NCBI GenBank assembly: GCA_949987565.1
Contig: OX465117.1
Coordinates: forward strand, 3,204,214-3,268,213
Length of the DNA stretch: 64,000 bases
Direction: 5' to 3'
Origin: Luidia sarsii
Taxonomy: Eukaryota > Echinodermata > Asteroidea > Paxillosida > Luidiidae
Made by a program: the position numbers and the translations under genes. The notes under the pieces were generated by a model that was given only the letters and a program-made list of their open reading frames with translations, had not been told where the DNA came from and made no database searches. This document shows positions 35,101 through 45,160 of the stretch, piece after piece. How positions within the stretch are numbered: position 1 is the stretch's first letter; the number at the start of each line of letters is the position of its first letter.

Positions 35101-36997
35101 AAGGCAAAATGTATGAACATTCGAGAAAAAGTGATGAGTTGTGTGTGATTTGTGCATTTAGATGACAAATCATTGTATAGCTTTACTTTCTCGCAAGGAA
35201 TTTACAAATATAATTATCATTACAATAACTGTTGCGGGAGATTAAAATGCTCTGCCATGAAGTTTCCTGATTACAGTATACAGCAGTAAACGCTTTAGAT
35301 GCGATGCATTTTGAATTGTTGTTTTTATGTCACAGTGTAACCCACTCAGAGTTGCAATAGTTCTGTGTTCAGGATTTTCAAATTGATGCATTTTCTTTGT
35401 TTCCCTGTTCAAGAAAAAAACATCACCGGCATTGAGCTGATTACAATGCAGAACTGTGTTTGTATGCGTTGGTTCCCCTCGGCTAATGGTCTGCTAGCAA
35501 TAACAAGCGCGGATATTCGCCGTTTGCCAAACCATGACAAACTCGCCTGTGCCATCAGCATTGTACCAAATATGGACAAGCAAATGTGACATGAAAATGA
35601 TCAGCATTTTTGGAGGTAACATAAAGAAATGACCGGGCCTGGATGTGACCCCGTGACCCTTGGGAGGTCAAGGCCTGGTCCAGTCAAATATTCTTTTCCA
35701 TTTCCATAATCAATGGCTAATCTACTTGAACCCTCACAATACCAGGATTGTATTTTATTCATGAAGTTTACATTTGAAATATTTAGCCAACATTATCATT
35801 GATGACAACCAAAAACGTTGTTATTATATCAAATACCAACTTTTGAATGATGTTGGTCAAAATTTATTCCGAACGAGTTACCGATTCTTTTCAGAGCCAC
35901 ACCCAATCTCAAAGAGATGACTTAGGCCATACATGTTGTCACCGCAAGTTCTTCACGAATTTTTCAAAACCTCCACCATTTCTGATTGAACAAGACTAAG
36001 TGTGGCCGAACAATTATAGTGTACGTTTAGATAATGTACGCTGTCTATAAACGCTGTTAAATGTGTTAACCCAAATCGCTTACTCAATACTAATATGATC
36101 ATAAAATGTTGGGAATTTGCGATTTGTATATGCCTATTACATACAATGGTTGGGATTTTATTGACCGAAAATATTTTTGTAATTTTAACCAACGTTGTTC
36201 AAAATGTTGATTGAAGATTGCCCAACATTTACTACAGTGCGGGCCTTATAATTATACGAAATTCTTTCCACGTGCATGTCGTCTCTTCAAACTGCCTTCT
36301 ATTTTCTGATTGCTTCATGCATGTCTCCAAGCCATCTGTCTTCGAGAAACATTCCTTCCCGGGTCATCTCTCTGTTAAACACTAAGCAGTCTCATTGACA
36401 GTCTGTTCCTTTTTCCCTCTTTCTGCGCCATGTTTCCTTTGATACTCGCCAATTCACCATTTCATTTTGTGATTTATTTAAAGGCCCTATATACAACATA
36501 GGTAAAGGTCAAAAGATTGCCACACTTTGTGTATTAAACCATTAAACATTCCTTTAAATTCAACGGGTGATATTCATGCTGGGGAGAAAAAAATAATGAA
36601 TTATATGTCCGATCAATTCTCATATTTCCGTTTTTTTTTATTGACATGAGTATATGTGCTTTCATATGGTACAAATTGAATGAATGTTTTTTGACACTGA
36701 ACCCCGACCGTCCATCTATTCTTATTCAGGTACAACCGACCCGTTTCACCACAGCACTGTTATTATCAGAGGAAAATGTGTATCTGATAAATGATTCCAA
36801 TTAATGTCTAGTCCCGGACATCATATCGGTGTAATTACATTTAATCATAACAGCTCCGAATGCAAAAAGAAAGCATAAAGGCACTTACCCGTAGCAAAGC
36901 ACAGCGTAACAGCAACAGCTGCAAGAACAATCGCCGGTCGAATATCCATCCAGTTGATATTAGGACGGTTCATGTACCGAGCAATGCACCGTGTCAT
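14047..36997 (-). CDS. GPI-anchored Ig(3)-FN3 cell adhesion protein, Klingon/Wrapper/lachesin-like
   Basis: Ten exons encode 543 residues and all splice phases agree: signal peptide (1-36), unassigned exon (37-89), Ig1 (about 90-194), Ig2 (195-296), Ig3 (297-388), FN3 (389-507) and a tail (508-543) ending in the hydrophobic stretch PPTILTILIIPIVLASLCT right before TGA. A hydrophobic C-terminus with no cytoplasmic residues indicates a GPI signal; SGS near residue 517 is a possible cleavage site. Each Ig has Cys, Trp and the DxGxYxC motif. Three Ig plus one FN3 plus GPI is the plan of Drosophila Klingon and Wrapper; vertebrate IgLONs lack the FN3. Function in cell-cell adhesion is inferred from family. 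Introns total about 21 kb and host large satellites. Confidence 0.85.
15070..15268 (-). CDS. Ig/FN3 gene exon 9: FN3 second half
   Basis: RYRYTIRDLRPNTTYELVIYG with NQYGDG is the classic E-F strand region of FN3, including the tyrosine corner. Phase 0 in (TTTGTAG|AGA), phase 1 out (G|GTGAGT). Confidence 0.88.
15778..15935 (-). CDS. Ig/FN3 gene exon 8: FN3 first half, GC donor
   Basis: Encodes the A-C strands of an FN3 domain (LSWMHGAP.., SYVILFRGWW). The only donor that keeps the frame open into the next exon is GAG|GCAAGT, a consensus GC donor. Confidence 0.8.
15936..17006 (-). other. Intron sequence, no feature
   Basis: Left part of the intron between the Ig3 and FN3 exons (15936-17680). 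I see no coding or structured element here. Confidence 0.6.
17007..17403. mobile_element. MITE family 2, copy 1
   Basis: Ends TTAAAGGTACAACATTGG and CCAATGTTGTATTGGGCCTTTAA, with a TTAA at each side. Contains the perfect palindrome ACCATGGAGCTATATAGC/TCCATGGT near 17058-17087. Copy 2 (50353-50657) matches in the opposite direction. Confidence 0.85.
17681..17781 (-). CDS. Ig/FN3 gene exon 7: Ig3 second half
   Basis: DYGNYTCVASNTIGSSQLTI completes Ig3 with the DxGxYxC motif. It enters in phase 2 and leaves in phase 1 at G|GTAAGT. Confidence 0.88.
18746..19226. repeat. (CTGGA)n pentanucleotide array
   Basis: About 95 units of CTGGA with CTGGG, CTTGA and TTGGA variants. The variant block CTTGACTTGACTTGACTTGA occurs near 18801 and again near 19016, showing a roughly 215-bp higher-order duplication. 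It lies in the intron that splits Ig3. ORFs on both strands are by-products of the repeat. Confidence 0.97.
19383..19557 (-). CDS. Ig/FN3 gene exon 6: Ig3 first half
   Basis: YTTLVCEIDAIPRAEIVWKR gives the first Cys and Trp of Ig3. Acceptor CATTACAG, donor phase 2 at C|GTAAGT. Confidence 0.88.
19558..21816 (-). other. Ig2-Ig3 intron
   Basis: About 2.3 kb of intron. Apart from the MITE at 20400-20777 I see only unique sequence, including a short palindrome GTCACGTGAGTCTCACGTGAC near 21387. Confidence 0.6.
20400..20777. mobile_element. MITE family 1, copy 2
   Basis: Same family as 5824-6137, flanked by TTAA, but with about 60 extra internal bases near 20430-20500. Termini TTAAAGCCCCTACACAAC and GTTGTGTAGGGGCTTTAA are perfect inverses. 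Confidence 0.9.
21817..22122 (-). CDS. Ig/FN3 gene exon 5: complete Ig2
   Basis: One exon of 102 codons, phase 1-1. ELYCNATGSPEPSVAWEK and WDAGIYNCTASNGVG give both cysteines and the Trp. Donor T|GTAAGT. Confidence 0.9.
22225..22420. repeat. Purine-rich low-complexity tract
   Basis: GA-rich stretches such as GATGACGAAAATGACGATG continue for about 200 bp in the intron beside the Ig1 exon. No unit is strictly repeated. Confidence 0.6.
22505..22687 (-). CDS. Ig/FN3 gene exon 4: Ig1 second half
   Basis: DRRFKMESLDSTFNIRI followed by WDAGKYKCGV supplies strands D to F with the second Cys. Acceptor GTTAAAAG, donor A|GTGAGT. The intron before it (22688-32477) is 9.8 kb and mostly satellite. Confidence 0.85.
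22688..24256 (-). other. Intron sequence left of the satellite
   Basis: About 1.6 kb of apparently unique intron. No coding exon or repeat family recognised. Confidence 0.6.
25216..27150. repeat. Satellite segment, left copy of internal duplication
   Basis: This block recurs 2790 bp (186 units) to the right at 28006-29940. In the several lines I compared the only difference was TTCGCACTG (near 26176) against TTCGGACTG. Confidence 0.85.
28006..29940. repeat. Satellite segment, right copy of internal duplication
   Basis: Near-identical partner of 25216-27150. Beyond 29940 the match resumes after a six-unit indel. A second, smaller pair is 27511-27720 and 31546-31755 (offset 4035). Confidence 0.85.
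32478..32609 (-). CDS. Ig/FN3 gene exon 3: Ig1 first half
   Basis: Contains STALLECQVMNLGGKEVSWTRR, the B-strand Cys and C-strand Trp of an Ig domain. It ends at G|GTAAGA, phase 1, in the middle of the domain. Confidence 0.85.
33178..33418. mobile_element. MITE family 3, copy 2
   Basis: TACGAAATGAAGGCTTGAGGC...GGCTTCGGTC on the left and GACTGAGCCTGAGCCTGATCC...TTCGTGAAGGGCC on the right, inverted. Intronic, just left of the unassigned exon at 33472. Confidence 0.75.
33472..33630 (-). CDS. Ig/FN3 gene exon 2: unassigned 53 residues
   Basis: A phase 1-1 exon between TTTCAG and GTAAAT. The sequence (ARPPYIVIGSTTFPLTDQVQ..) has no Ig core and I do not recognise it. It is symmetric, so skipping it would keep the frame; it may be optional or a false exon. 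Confidence 0.45.
33631..36477 (-). other. Large first intron, nothing recognised
   Basis: About 2.8 kb of AT-rich intron after the signal-peptide exon. Only short chance ORFs. Confidence 0.55.
36478..36560. mobile_element. MITE family 2, truncated copy
   Basis: TTAAAGGCCCTATATACAAC followed by AAAGATTGCCACACTTTGTG matches one end of the family at 17007-17403. The other end is absent. Confidence 0.7.
36889..36997 (-). CDS. Ig/FN3 gene exon 1: signal peptide
   Basis: ATG at 36995-36997. The hydrophobic core AIVLAAVAVTLCFAT follows a long N-region, so the in-frame Met17 (MDIRPAIV..) could be the real start. Ends GCT ACG G|GTAAGT, phase 1. Confidence 0.8.
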
Positions 36998-38256
36998 TTT
37001 AAGAGTGTGTGCACAGTGACTGTGTAAGATGCAGTTGGGGATAGTAGTTAACCCGGATCTTTGTGGATATGCTCACAACGACTTCTCGAAGACTAAAGCA
37101 CATTAGATTCTGAAGACGTTCGGAGCCAGCACACCACACGTGCTTGACAAGAAGTACACTTCCATGCCAACGTGTGAAATACCTGCAGAAATTGGCCAGT
37201 TGTTGCCGATAACATGCCCGCGTGATCATGGCACGGTGCTAAGTGGCATTGCAACGGTCTCTAACTTGGCAGCGTTTGAAGACGCGCATGCCTGGGGACT
37301 TGCTCCTTGTTTAATTCATAAGACAATGCCTGGCCAATCAATCCCAACACCTTCTGACAACTCTAAACCCCTTTAATTTGTACCTATTCGGTGCGGATGA
37401 AAGGACAGGACAAAATCTTGTAGGCCTAAGTAAAAACGTGCCTGCAATGCCTTAATTAAGATGAAACTCTCCCCAAACAAAGCATCGTACGAGGCTGACC
37501 GATGGTTCTCAACTATATACGGACCCAACTGCTAGACCTCGCTTCTACCTCGCAGAATTTGCCATCGTAGAAAAATAATTTTAATATTTGTCTTTTTCCC
37601 ATCGGGTTTAGGTCCAGTATTTTTGTTACAAACTGCATAATGATTATTCTCATGATATTTTAACGAAATTATACAGGAAAAAAAATCATCATTTTTAGGC
37701 ACATAAAAGGTATCATTTTACGCACATTCTGAGCGAAAGAGTATTTACAATGACATAAGGGTATATAAAGCTTTGAGATGAATCTCATTTGAACAAGTAA
37801 CTGCTATCCTGCATACAATAGCATCAAATAACCATGTCTTGCTAATCACATTTTAAAAGCAAGAGCTACTCCCATTTTAATATGTGACTTCCTGAGTCAG
37901 GTGGTATCCATCAAACCCACCAATCCCACACGGGGCTCCACAATGGTGTCACTTTATTCATGTACTACTTGCAGTCTGAAAATCGGCCCTAAGCGCTTGA
38001 ATAAATTATGGGTTGTATCGTTGCATCATTAAGCATACTATGTCGCTCTGAGCTATTCCACACAGTGCACCGCAGGTTCGAAGACACCGTACTTAGCACA
38101 TCAACTCGTCTGCCTGGCGCGCCCAGTCTTGCCACAACATCAATTTCCCTGTCCCCCTTCCCTGCGGGGTCCCAGTGACGTCACCGATCACGTGTCTGAC
38201 TCATTGGATGGATGCTAGCTCTTCCACGAAGTCACCGTGACTGGTGTTTAAACATA
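36998..38256. other. Upstream region of the Ig/FN3 gene
   Basis: Should contain the 5' UTR and promoter for the minus-strand gene, but I see no clear TATA box or initiator. No ORF here looks real. Confidence 0.4.
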
Positions 38257-38305
38257 GGTTCCGGTGTGGCGGACTTAGCTGTCCGCCGGACTCAGATGTC
38301 CGCGC
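38257..38305 (+). repeat. Left terminal inverted repeat
   Basis: CCGGTGTGGCGGACTTAGCT then GTCCGCCGGACTCAGATGTC pairs with the right end at 42097-42144 with few mismatches. Confidence 0.85.
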
Positions 38306-40625
38306 TACCCACACGGACACGTGAGCCCGTACTAGTCACGGTATTAATAGTCCGGCGGGCCAAAGTGTCCGGCTGACGAATGTGTTTTTATGACCAATTG
38401 AGGGCGCTACATAAAGAATATTCCTTTGCGCCGTGGTTTTAATGGTACACATGTATCAACATAATACGTACATGCTTCTTGCGTGGAGAACACAATGACG
38501 CAAGCATATTTAAAAAAAATAATGCTGATATTAAATTAGATACTGGAACTGAGTGGCGGATGGATTTATATCATTGTAAAATTGACAATCACAATAATTA
38601 TGACGAATCGATTGGATTTCTTCTTCTTTTTTAAAGGAATACACTTACTTATTTAATTATTGGCAAGAAAACTTCATTGCGAAACAAAAAAATAGCTTCC
38701 AAAAGTTGCCCAACTGACGCAGACTTCAAATAACTATTATAAGAAGAATCTAGGGAAAATAAAGAGCTTTCTCTTGATGTCGTTCCCAGGATGATTAAAA
38801 TTTCCCCGGCTGCCCACAGAGAGGTCGACAACTAGACCCCGGCCCATAACCATAATGTTCTAAACTCACCTGGAAACTGTCATGCCAATCATCACGGAAA
38901 TTCCAGATGTTGATGTTTATTAGAGATGCAGTAGCTAGTTTACTAGAAATTGTGAGGAACTAGAAGTAACACTGATATGTATTGGTCGTGAAAAGGCATT
39001 TGATAAAATCAACCTGACATTAATATTTTTGGCATACAAATTAGACAATAAAGCTACTGGTTACTCCATAATAGGTCGCCCAGTTCCGATAAGTGGCAGT
39101 AAAAAAAGCAGACAAATATTGAAACAGTCTTGTTTGTGATGCCTCAGCAAGGAAGATTTATTTCAGACACAGCAGGCACAATGTCTTGAGCACCGAGAGA
39201 ACATAATCTCACAAGAACTTACTATAATACACTAAAATTATATGTGCCATTACTCTCAGCTCGAAAAACTCCATCCAAGCAAAAACAGACAAGGAAAAAC
39301 TAAAGTACATACACTAAATCATTTTGATTACGTAGCAGGGGTGCCTGCTACATGTATAATGTACAGGCTACAGTACATGTACTTTGTTTTTGTTCTTTTC
39401 TTTTATGTTACATCTATCCACTTTGTTTTGTTTTGTTTTCTAAGTTATGTATGTACATGTACTTCGATGTTGTTTTGAGTTACTTACTTTGCCCTTGACT
39501 GTTCACTAGTAGAGATAAGATCGAGGATTATCTTTTTGGGAGGAACCGTTACACTTACAGATAGAACACCCTGTGTTGGTGGCTTGGTGCCCAACACAGC
39601 AGCTGTTATGGGCATTGTAGACATAAGGTGTGAGACTGAGTAACGTCATCCCATTAAGTGCTGTGTTGTATACCCCTTTTGTTGTTTTGATATAGAGTTG
39701 TGTTGTATTGGGTTATATTTATGGTTTGGTCTATCTCTTGGTTTGGTCTATCTCTTGGTTTCGTCACTTTGTTGTTTAGGTTAGGTCTGGATTTGGTCAA
39801 TTGGTTTAAAAAGGTCTGAGTCTAAGGTTCTTGGTCATTGGTTGGTTTGGTCATGGAACGTGTCAGTTGGATTTTGTTTTCATAGGATTTTTTTTGGGTT
39901 AAATTAAGTTAGTCGGATCGTGTTTGGCTGAGTCATTTCATTTTTTTGGAATTTGTATTTTTGGGGTTTATTAAGTTGAATAAAGTAGCTAGTGAGTTAT
40001 TTCCATGAGCCAAGATAGCGTTGCAATTTTTGTTTTCCAGAATACCCTGTGTTTTCTCCTCCGATCACTGGATGGTTTTTTACTTTTTATTTAGTTTTCC
40101 CCACATTGTGTAGGTTTTCCGGGTTACAATTACATTTGTGAAGAACGAACAAAAAATAAAGATGCCATCACGTGTTTCAAACCTATACCCTCCATGCCTA
40201 CCCCAAAACACACACATTCTGTGAACAATGTCTGTGGGACTTGATAATAATTTTAAACATTTCATACTTATTCAAAGCAATGGTCAATCAGATCCAAACT
40301 TAAGATTTTGAATGTTTGGCTCAACAACTAATTGGCCCACCAAGTTTCAAGGTCATTTGCCCCTTTAACGCACTGTCATGTGACAACATCATGACATTTT
40401 CAAGGTTACTGAGCATAATTTCAGCATGGACGTATTTTATTATATTCCAAGTGCATTCAATGGCCAAAGTGGCTTCACAAACCCCTTGTTATTCCAAACA
40501 GAAGCAGCGGAAGAGCTAATTAATCATACAGAACTCAAGGAAAAATGGACTGAACACCCCTGATCTTGACCAGTAGCTGTAGAGTGTGGAGTGTTTGTCA
40601 GAAACAACTTTCTGTCTCAGGGGCC
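38306..40625. other. Interior of the Ulp1 element, unassigned
   Basis: 2.3 kb with T/G-rich low-complexity parts (TTTGGTCTATCTCTTGG repeated near 39720-39760) and no recognised coding region. Confidence 0.5.
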
Positions 40626-40730
40626 CTACACATGAGACAGAAACTTGTTTCTGACATGCATTCTGAAGTCCCTTACGTGGCACTGCCGAAGTACACTCGG
40701 AGGTACACCACCGAGCAGTTGCTTGGCAAA
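40626..40730 (-). CDS. Ulp1-like protease, last exon
   Basis: Joins in phase 0 after ..VFVLM to read FAKQLLGGVPPSVLRQCHVR and ends at TAG 40626-40628. It corresponds to the helix after the catalytic Cys in C48 peptidases. Confidence 0.65.
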   Translation of the reverse strand, partial: FAKQLLGGVPPSVLRQCHVRDFRMHVRNKFLSHV

Positions 40731-40829
40731 CTGTAAAAAATAAAAACATATAAACAAAACATGGTGAAAACATGGTGATTCCATGTTCTGGGTTACTCAA
40801 GAAGAAAAAAATTGACATGAGTTGCTTAC

Positions 40830-40947
40830 CATAAGTACAAACACTCCACAGCTACTGGTATCCTGTTGGATTGAATTAGTGTAGATCTTCGTGGTCCATG
40901 CAGAAGGGGTGTCTGGTACTGTTCTGGCCCTGACATTCATATAGTTA
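40830..40947 (-). CDS. Ulp1-like protease, catalytic Gln/Cys exon
   Basis: IQQDTSSCGVFVLM contains the oxyanion-hole Gln and nucleophile Cys of the C48 (Ulp1/SENP) signature QxDxxSCGV. Acceptor TATTATAG, donor ATG|GTAAGC. The His and Asp catalytic residues would lie in upstream exons I could not find. Confidence 0.75.
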
Positions 40948-41816
40948 CTATAATATCCAAAATAATAAACAAATGCAAAATATATGAAATACAGACAAAA
41001 TATTTAAAAGTGAATACATGCATGCACAAGTATTGAAATCTCTTACAACATTGGAAATAGTACTCATGGTATAACAAAATATTATGATGAATATGTTGAG
41101 TTTTTAATAATTATGATTGATACTAATCAAGTAAGTCTGCCACTTGATAGGATTTAAAAAAAAATTGCCTAGCCATACTTAATTATTTATAACTTTATTT
41201 ATAATTTAGTACTTAGTATAAGGCATGACATTGACAGATCAGCAAAGGACCAGCCCCATGTAGTGTGCCTGGTCACTCATGATACAGAATAGTATTACTA
41301 CTAAGTACAGTACTAGTTTTAGCATGGTTTTAGTGAGTAGTGGTGGTAAATATGAATGGCTGATAACAGCTAGCAGTGTGTAAACATCCTGGATCAGACC
41401 ATGAAGGAAGATTGTATTGTTTATGTTCATTCTGAAAGCATAAGATTAGTGTGCCAAGTGTGGAATGCACCAAGCTGTGGCATTGTCTGGGCAAGATCTA
41501 ATACTATACCCTCACTGTTAATTACTGTTAGTCCCACTTACTACTACTAGGCAGTTAGGAGCTCTTCTTAATTCTTAAACGACAAATAAAAACAAAACAC
41601 AAACTGTTTATTAAGAGGAGAACGGCCCAGTAAGTGGGACTACCTCACTGTAAAAAGTCTGGGGAAAAAACTAGACAACATTCCATGGTCTGGTACAACC
41701 ATTTGCCGAAAAAAAATGGACTTACACTGTTAGTAGCGGCCCAGTAAGTGGGACTAAGTCAAAGTCAGACTCTGATCTGAGACTAAGTCTCAGACTGTCA
41801 GAAATGATCTACTTAC

Positions 41817-41985
41817 TGGCCTCATCGAGCAAGTAATTCTGCGATTTGCGCCGAAGAACCCTCTTCTCAGACACCGTCGCATCAGATCCATACGACCCAC
41901 TTCTTATGAAGTTGACCAGCTTCGAAATCGCCTCGCGATGCTTAATAAAGCGATCCGCACGCGTACTGCTTGTGGGCGCCGCCAT
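41817..41985 (-). CDS. Possible first exon of the element's gene
   Basis: ATG at 41983-41985 (MAAPTSSTRADRF..), basic and Ser-rich, ending GCC A|GTAAGT in phase 1. No family recognised. Its phase does not match the 40947 exon directly, so at least one exon between is missing or unseen. Confidence 0.4.
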
Positions 41986-42096
41986 GACACTTGTAGCACA
42001 GCTGCTTGGCGGATATCTCAGTCCAGCCGAAAACACGCACTGAATTTGATCGCTGTGCGCAGGCATGGAGTGACGTCATAATGCCTTATATGGTAA

Positions 42097-42144
42097 TGCG
42101 GACAGTTGAGTCCGGCAGACAGCTGAGTCCGCCACACCGGTACC
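42097..42144 (-). repeat. Right terminal inverted repeat
   Basis: GCGGACAGTTGAGTCCGGCA then GACAGCTGAGTCCGCCACAC then CGGTACC, the inverse of 38257-38305. Confidence 0.85.
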
Positions 42145-43293
42145 GGACGCTAATAAGGTCATTTAGTCTTAAACTGAATGATATCAAAATGATACGTTTG
42201 GGCGACAGTTTGAATGTTGCTGATCTATTTTTGAAGAACAATGCCGCTTGTTGGGGGATGATGCCGGAACACTTAGCTCAAGTCATTTGTTTTTTCTTTC
42301 GAAAATACCAAACGGAAAAAGTGACTGTAACAATTGTATTTGTCAGCTCTCATGAAGACGAACTGATTAAATTGTATGAATCCAAACACAAAATGGCACA
42401 AATTGGAGCAACTCGCGTGAATGATTAAATCAAGGGAGGGTGCTAGACAGCACCATTTGGGTGCAACATTCCCATGCCCGTAGCTTGCGTGCGTACAGGT
42501 CTTGTGCCAGCCTTTTCCTGGTCCGTAAACAAACGCCGTGATGGTTCTGTGTAAAAACAGCGCAAGTCTCCACTTACATGCCACTACTCGACGTGCTCCC
42601 AGGACGACTGCGTACACACCCGTATACATAGTACGCACATAATAACATTAGAAGTGTGTGGGATGGCAACGTCATGCTGTGCATGCCGTGTGCACATTGG
42701 ATCCGGCATGGCATATTGCGTGCCAGGTTGTGGTTTGCGTGAGTTTGGCCTGGATCCCTTGGACAAGGATAGACCTACCCCAAACCACATCGTCTCCATT
42801 CAGATCACCAGCCCTTGCCGAACAATCCATTCTTTTGTTTCTTTTCGGCCCCAAGTCACTGACCCAATCGATAATAATCAGATTTTTTAGGCATATGTCC
42901 TAATTTTTTTAATCAAAAGTTTCCAGTAGGTTTAAAATTAATCCACAAATAATGCAGCTGTCTGGAGTATTGAACATACATCAAGATAATGTTATTCACG
43001 GGAAGAAATTTCTTTTTTACAAAATCAAGAAAGATTAAGAAAATCTTTATTAGGTCATAAATTTCGGATGAAATATGACTATTTCAAAGAGCAGTAAGAG
43101 TGCATTCATAGTAAAAAATAATGTAATTAGAAAAAGATTTCCTTGTACACTAGAATATGATGATAATTATATCCTTTAGTTTGAGAGTCTTACGATGGAA
43201 TTTGCGTTGATGAACAAAAAACGTTATTTGACCTCATCACTGCGCATGCTTGCTATTTCATTCGCGCACGCGTTGCGTGGTCATTTCCTAAAG
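42145..43293. other. Intergenic, unassigned
   Basis: A plus-strand open frame runs 42006-42428 across the transposon end (..EHLAQVICFFFRKYQTEKV..). I do not recognise it and it has no splice support. Otherwise nothing is seen. Confidence 0.4.
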
Positions 43294-43512
43294 CCTTTAC
43301 GAATCCATGGATCAGGCTCGGGCTCAGGTTTCGTCTCAGTCTAACAAAACCTGAAAATTCAGGTTGTGGTCTGTCCCCGAATTTGAAGGTTTGTTCGCTT
43401 GATAAGTATAGAAACTATAGAAGGTATAGAAGAAACTGAGGCCAGACCCTTGTTTCTAGATACCTGTGACAATACACCAGCCTGTCGGTAAGCCTTCATT
43501 TCGTAAACGGCC
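43294..43512. mobile_element. MITE family 3, copy 3
   Basis: CAGGCTCGGGCTCAGGTTTC on the left, CTTCATTTCGTAAACGGCC on the right. The interior (GAATTTGAAGGTTTGTT.GCTTGATA) is shared with the copy at 48884-49123. Confidence 0.8.
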
Positions 43513-43700
43513 AATATTCGTGATTGGTCCAAGTTTGAATGACGTCCGCAATCAACACATACCGACCTCCCACTACGCCCACGTGTTGGGCAAGCATGGT
43601 ACGTCATAATATAGTAATAAAAACAACCTATTGACTGTTATATATAATTTAGGATAATTGACTACAATAATTATATAAAACTTTATAGGAGGGTTTTAAA

Positions 43701-43845
43701 GAAGAGGTGTGGTTCTGAAAAGAACCTGAGTGGTAACGCGACGTTTCGACCAGTATGCTCTGGCCGTCATCAGGAGAAACGGCCAGAGCATACTGGCCGG
43801 AACGTTGAATTACCACTCAGGTTCTTTTCAGAACCACACCTCTTC
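43701..43845. repeat. 145-bp palindrome with hammerhead-like core
   Basis: GAAGAGGTGTGGTTCTGAAA at 43701 is inverted at 43826-43845. The minus strand, 43773 to 43743, reads CTGATGA, a stem (CGGCCAG...CTGGTCG) and GAAAC: the conserved core order of a hammerhead ribozyme. The other arm has lost CTGATGA. Such motifs are carried by Penelope-like elements. Confidence 0.75.
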
Positions 43846-45055
43846 TTAAGAGACCTTATACATGGTGTCAACGCGAACCCTCCTATATCATTTCACCCAC
43901 CATGCAAAGCCTTGTCTTATTTATATACAGCTTGGTGCATGGCTCTAATGATAAAACGTTTTCATGCTCACTATGTTAGTTATTATTCTTGTTCCTGTTC
44001 GTTCACATTCATCTAAAAAATCAAATACTTTTTATTCTTTAGCGGCCTTAATTATTTACGACTATAGACTAAAACACTATCGATATAAGATCAGAACAGT
44101 ACTGAAACGATCTTTGGACATTATATTGAACAAAAAGTTATTAAAACATTGATTTTTTTTATACTTCATTCAAATTTCAAAGTACAAACAGTTGCAGATT
44201 TTCGATTCGTAGGAAATCAACATAAAGCCTTTGCAACCAATAGGTCAAAATGATTATAGAAAACTCCAAATCTGTAATGATATCTTACAAAATTATAGAC
44301 TCACCCTTTTTTGCTCTGGACAAAACGGAAAGGCAATCCCAGCACAGAAATGGCGTGATTTGCAATCTTCTATCACATAGCAGAAAGCGCCTTTTATCAA
44401 AAACTTTCCGCTTAACATAATGTATAAAACAAACATTCACGACACTTAATTTCTTAATATCGTGATTAATTAGTAATGAGTCGATAAACTTTAAATAAAT
44501 CGAGACAGTAAAGCACCGTGAAGGAACCCAAGGGCAAAATGAAGAATCAAGTAATGTTTGAAATAAAGCCAATTAGAAGCGTGGATTTTTGTCACATTTG
44601 TGCACTTCTATGTTCTGACTAAAAATCTATGTTTGCTTTTAAAAACTCGTCCCATGGATTAAGAGGATTATGATATTCGTAAACACTGTGCTTTTGTACA
44701 TAGGCACTGTGCTAATTAAAGTTGTCCTAAGATCAAATTCGGCAAAGTTGGAAAACGCTTGGCATTCTGCCAATAGTACTCAATTCCCGTTGAAATACGA
44801 TCGGTTATGCAGCGATGTATAGGCATACGTGATAAACGCTGATGCTTATTATGTCTGCTTTAATAAAAGATTTCCCAAATAGTTACTAACCACTGCCTCA
44901 ATAGATTGTATAACGTCAGTAAAAGGAAGGTTGACTCTCGATCGATGTATCGGTCGATGTGTTCAGTATTACATACAAATCGCCTAATCCTAATTTGCTG
45001 ATAAAATCAAGAGAATAGTCCGTTGACTCATCTCAAACTATAACTCAAATAAACA
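43846..45055. other. Region downstream of the EGF receptor kinase gene
   Basis: Probably contains its 3' UTR (minus strand). ATTAAA on the minus strand at 44859-44864 lies about 190 bp after the stop and is a weak polyadenylation candidate. Nothing else recognised. Confidence 0.4.
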
Positions 45056-45160
45056 TCAACCTTCGTTCACATCATCAGCCGTATTGATACTCTTGGTATT
45101 GATGTTTGGCTCCAAGTATAAGTAATCATCTCTGTTAAGGTCTGACATAATCAGATATCC
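45056..45160 (-). CDS. EGF-RTK exon 19: C-terminal tail
   Basis: [18 protein letters not shown] then a Ser/Asn-rich end; TGA at 45056-45058. Tyr767 and Tyr769 are possible docking sites. Confidence 0.88.
   Translation of the reverse strand, partial: GYLIMSDLNRDDYLYLEPNINTKSINTADDVNEG

Larger units (their letters stand above)
38257..42144 (-). mobile_element. DNA transposon-like element with Ulp1-type protease exons
   Basis: Terminal inverted repeats of about 48 bp: 38257-38305 (GGTTCCGGTGTGGCGGACTT..) and 42097-42144, its inverse. Extra GTCCGGCGG/GTGTCCG boxes follow inside the left end. The minus strand holds a 5' exon (41817-41985) and two exons with the catalytic end of a Ulp1/SENP protease (40830-40947, 40626-40730). 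Ulp1 domains occur in KDZ and some Mutator-like transposons. No transposase core was found, and no clear target duplication. Confidence 0.65.
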
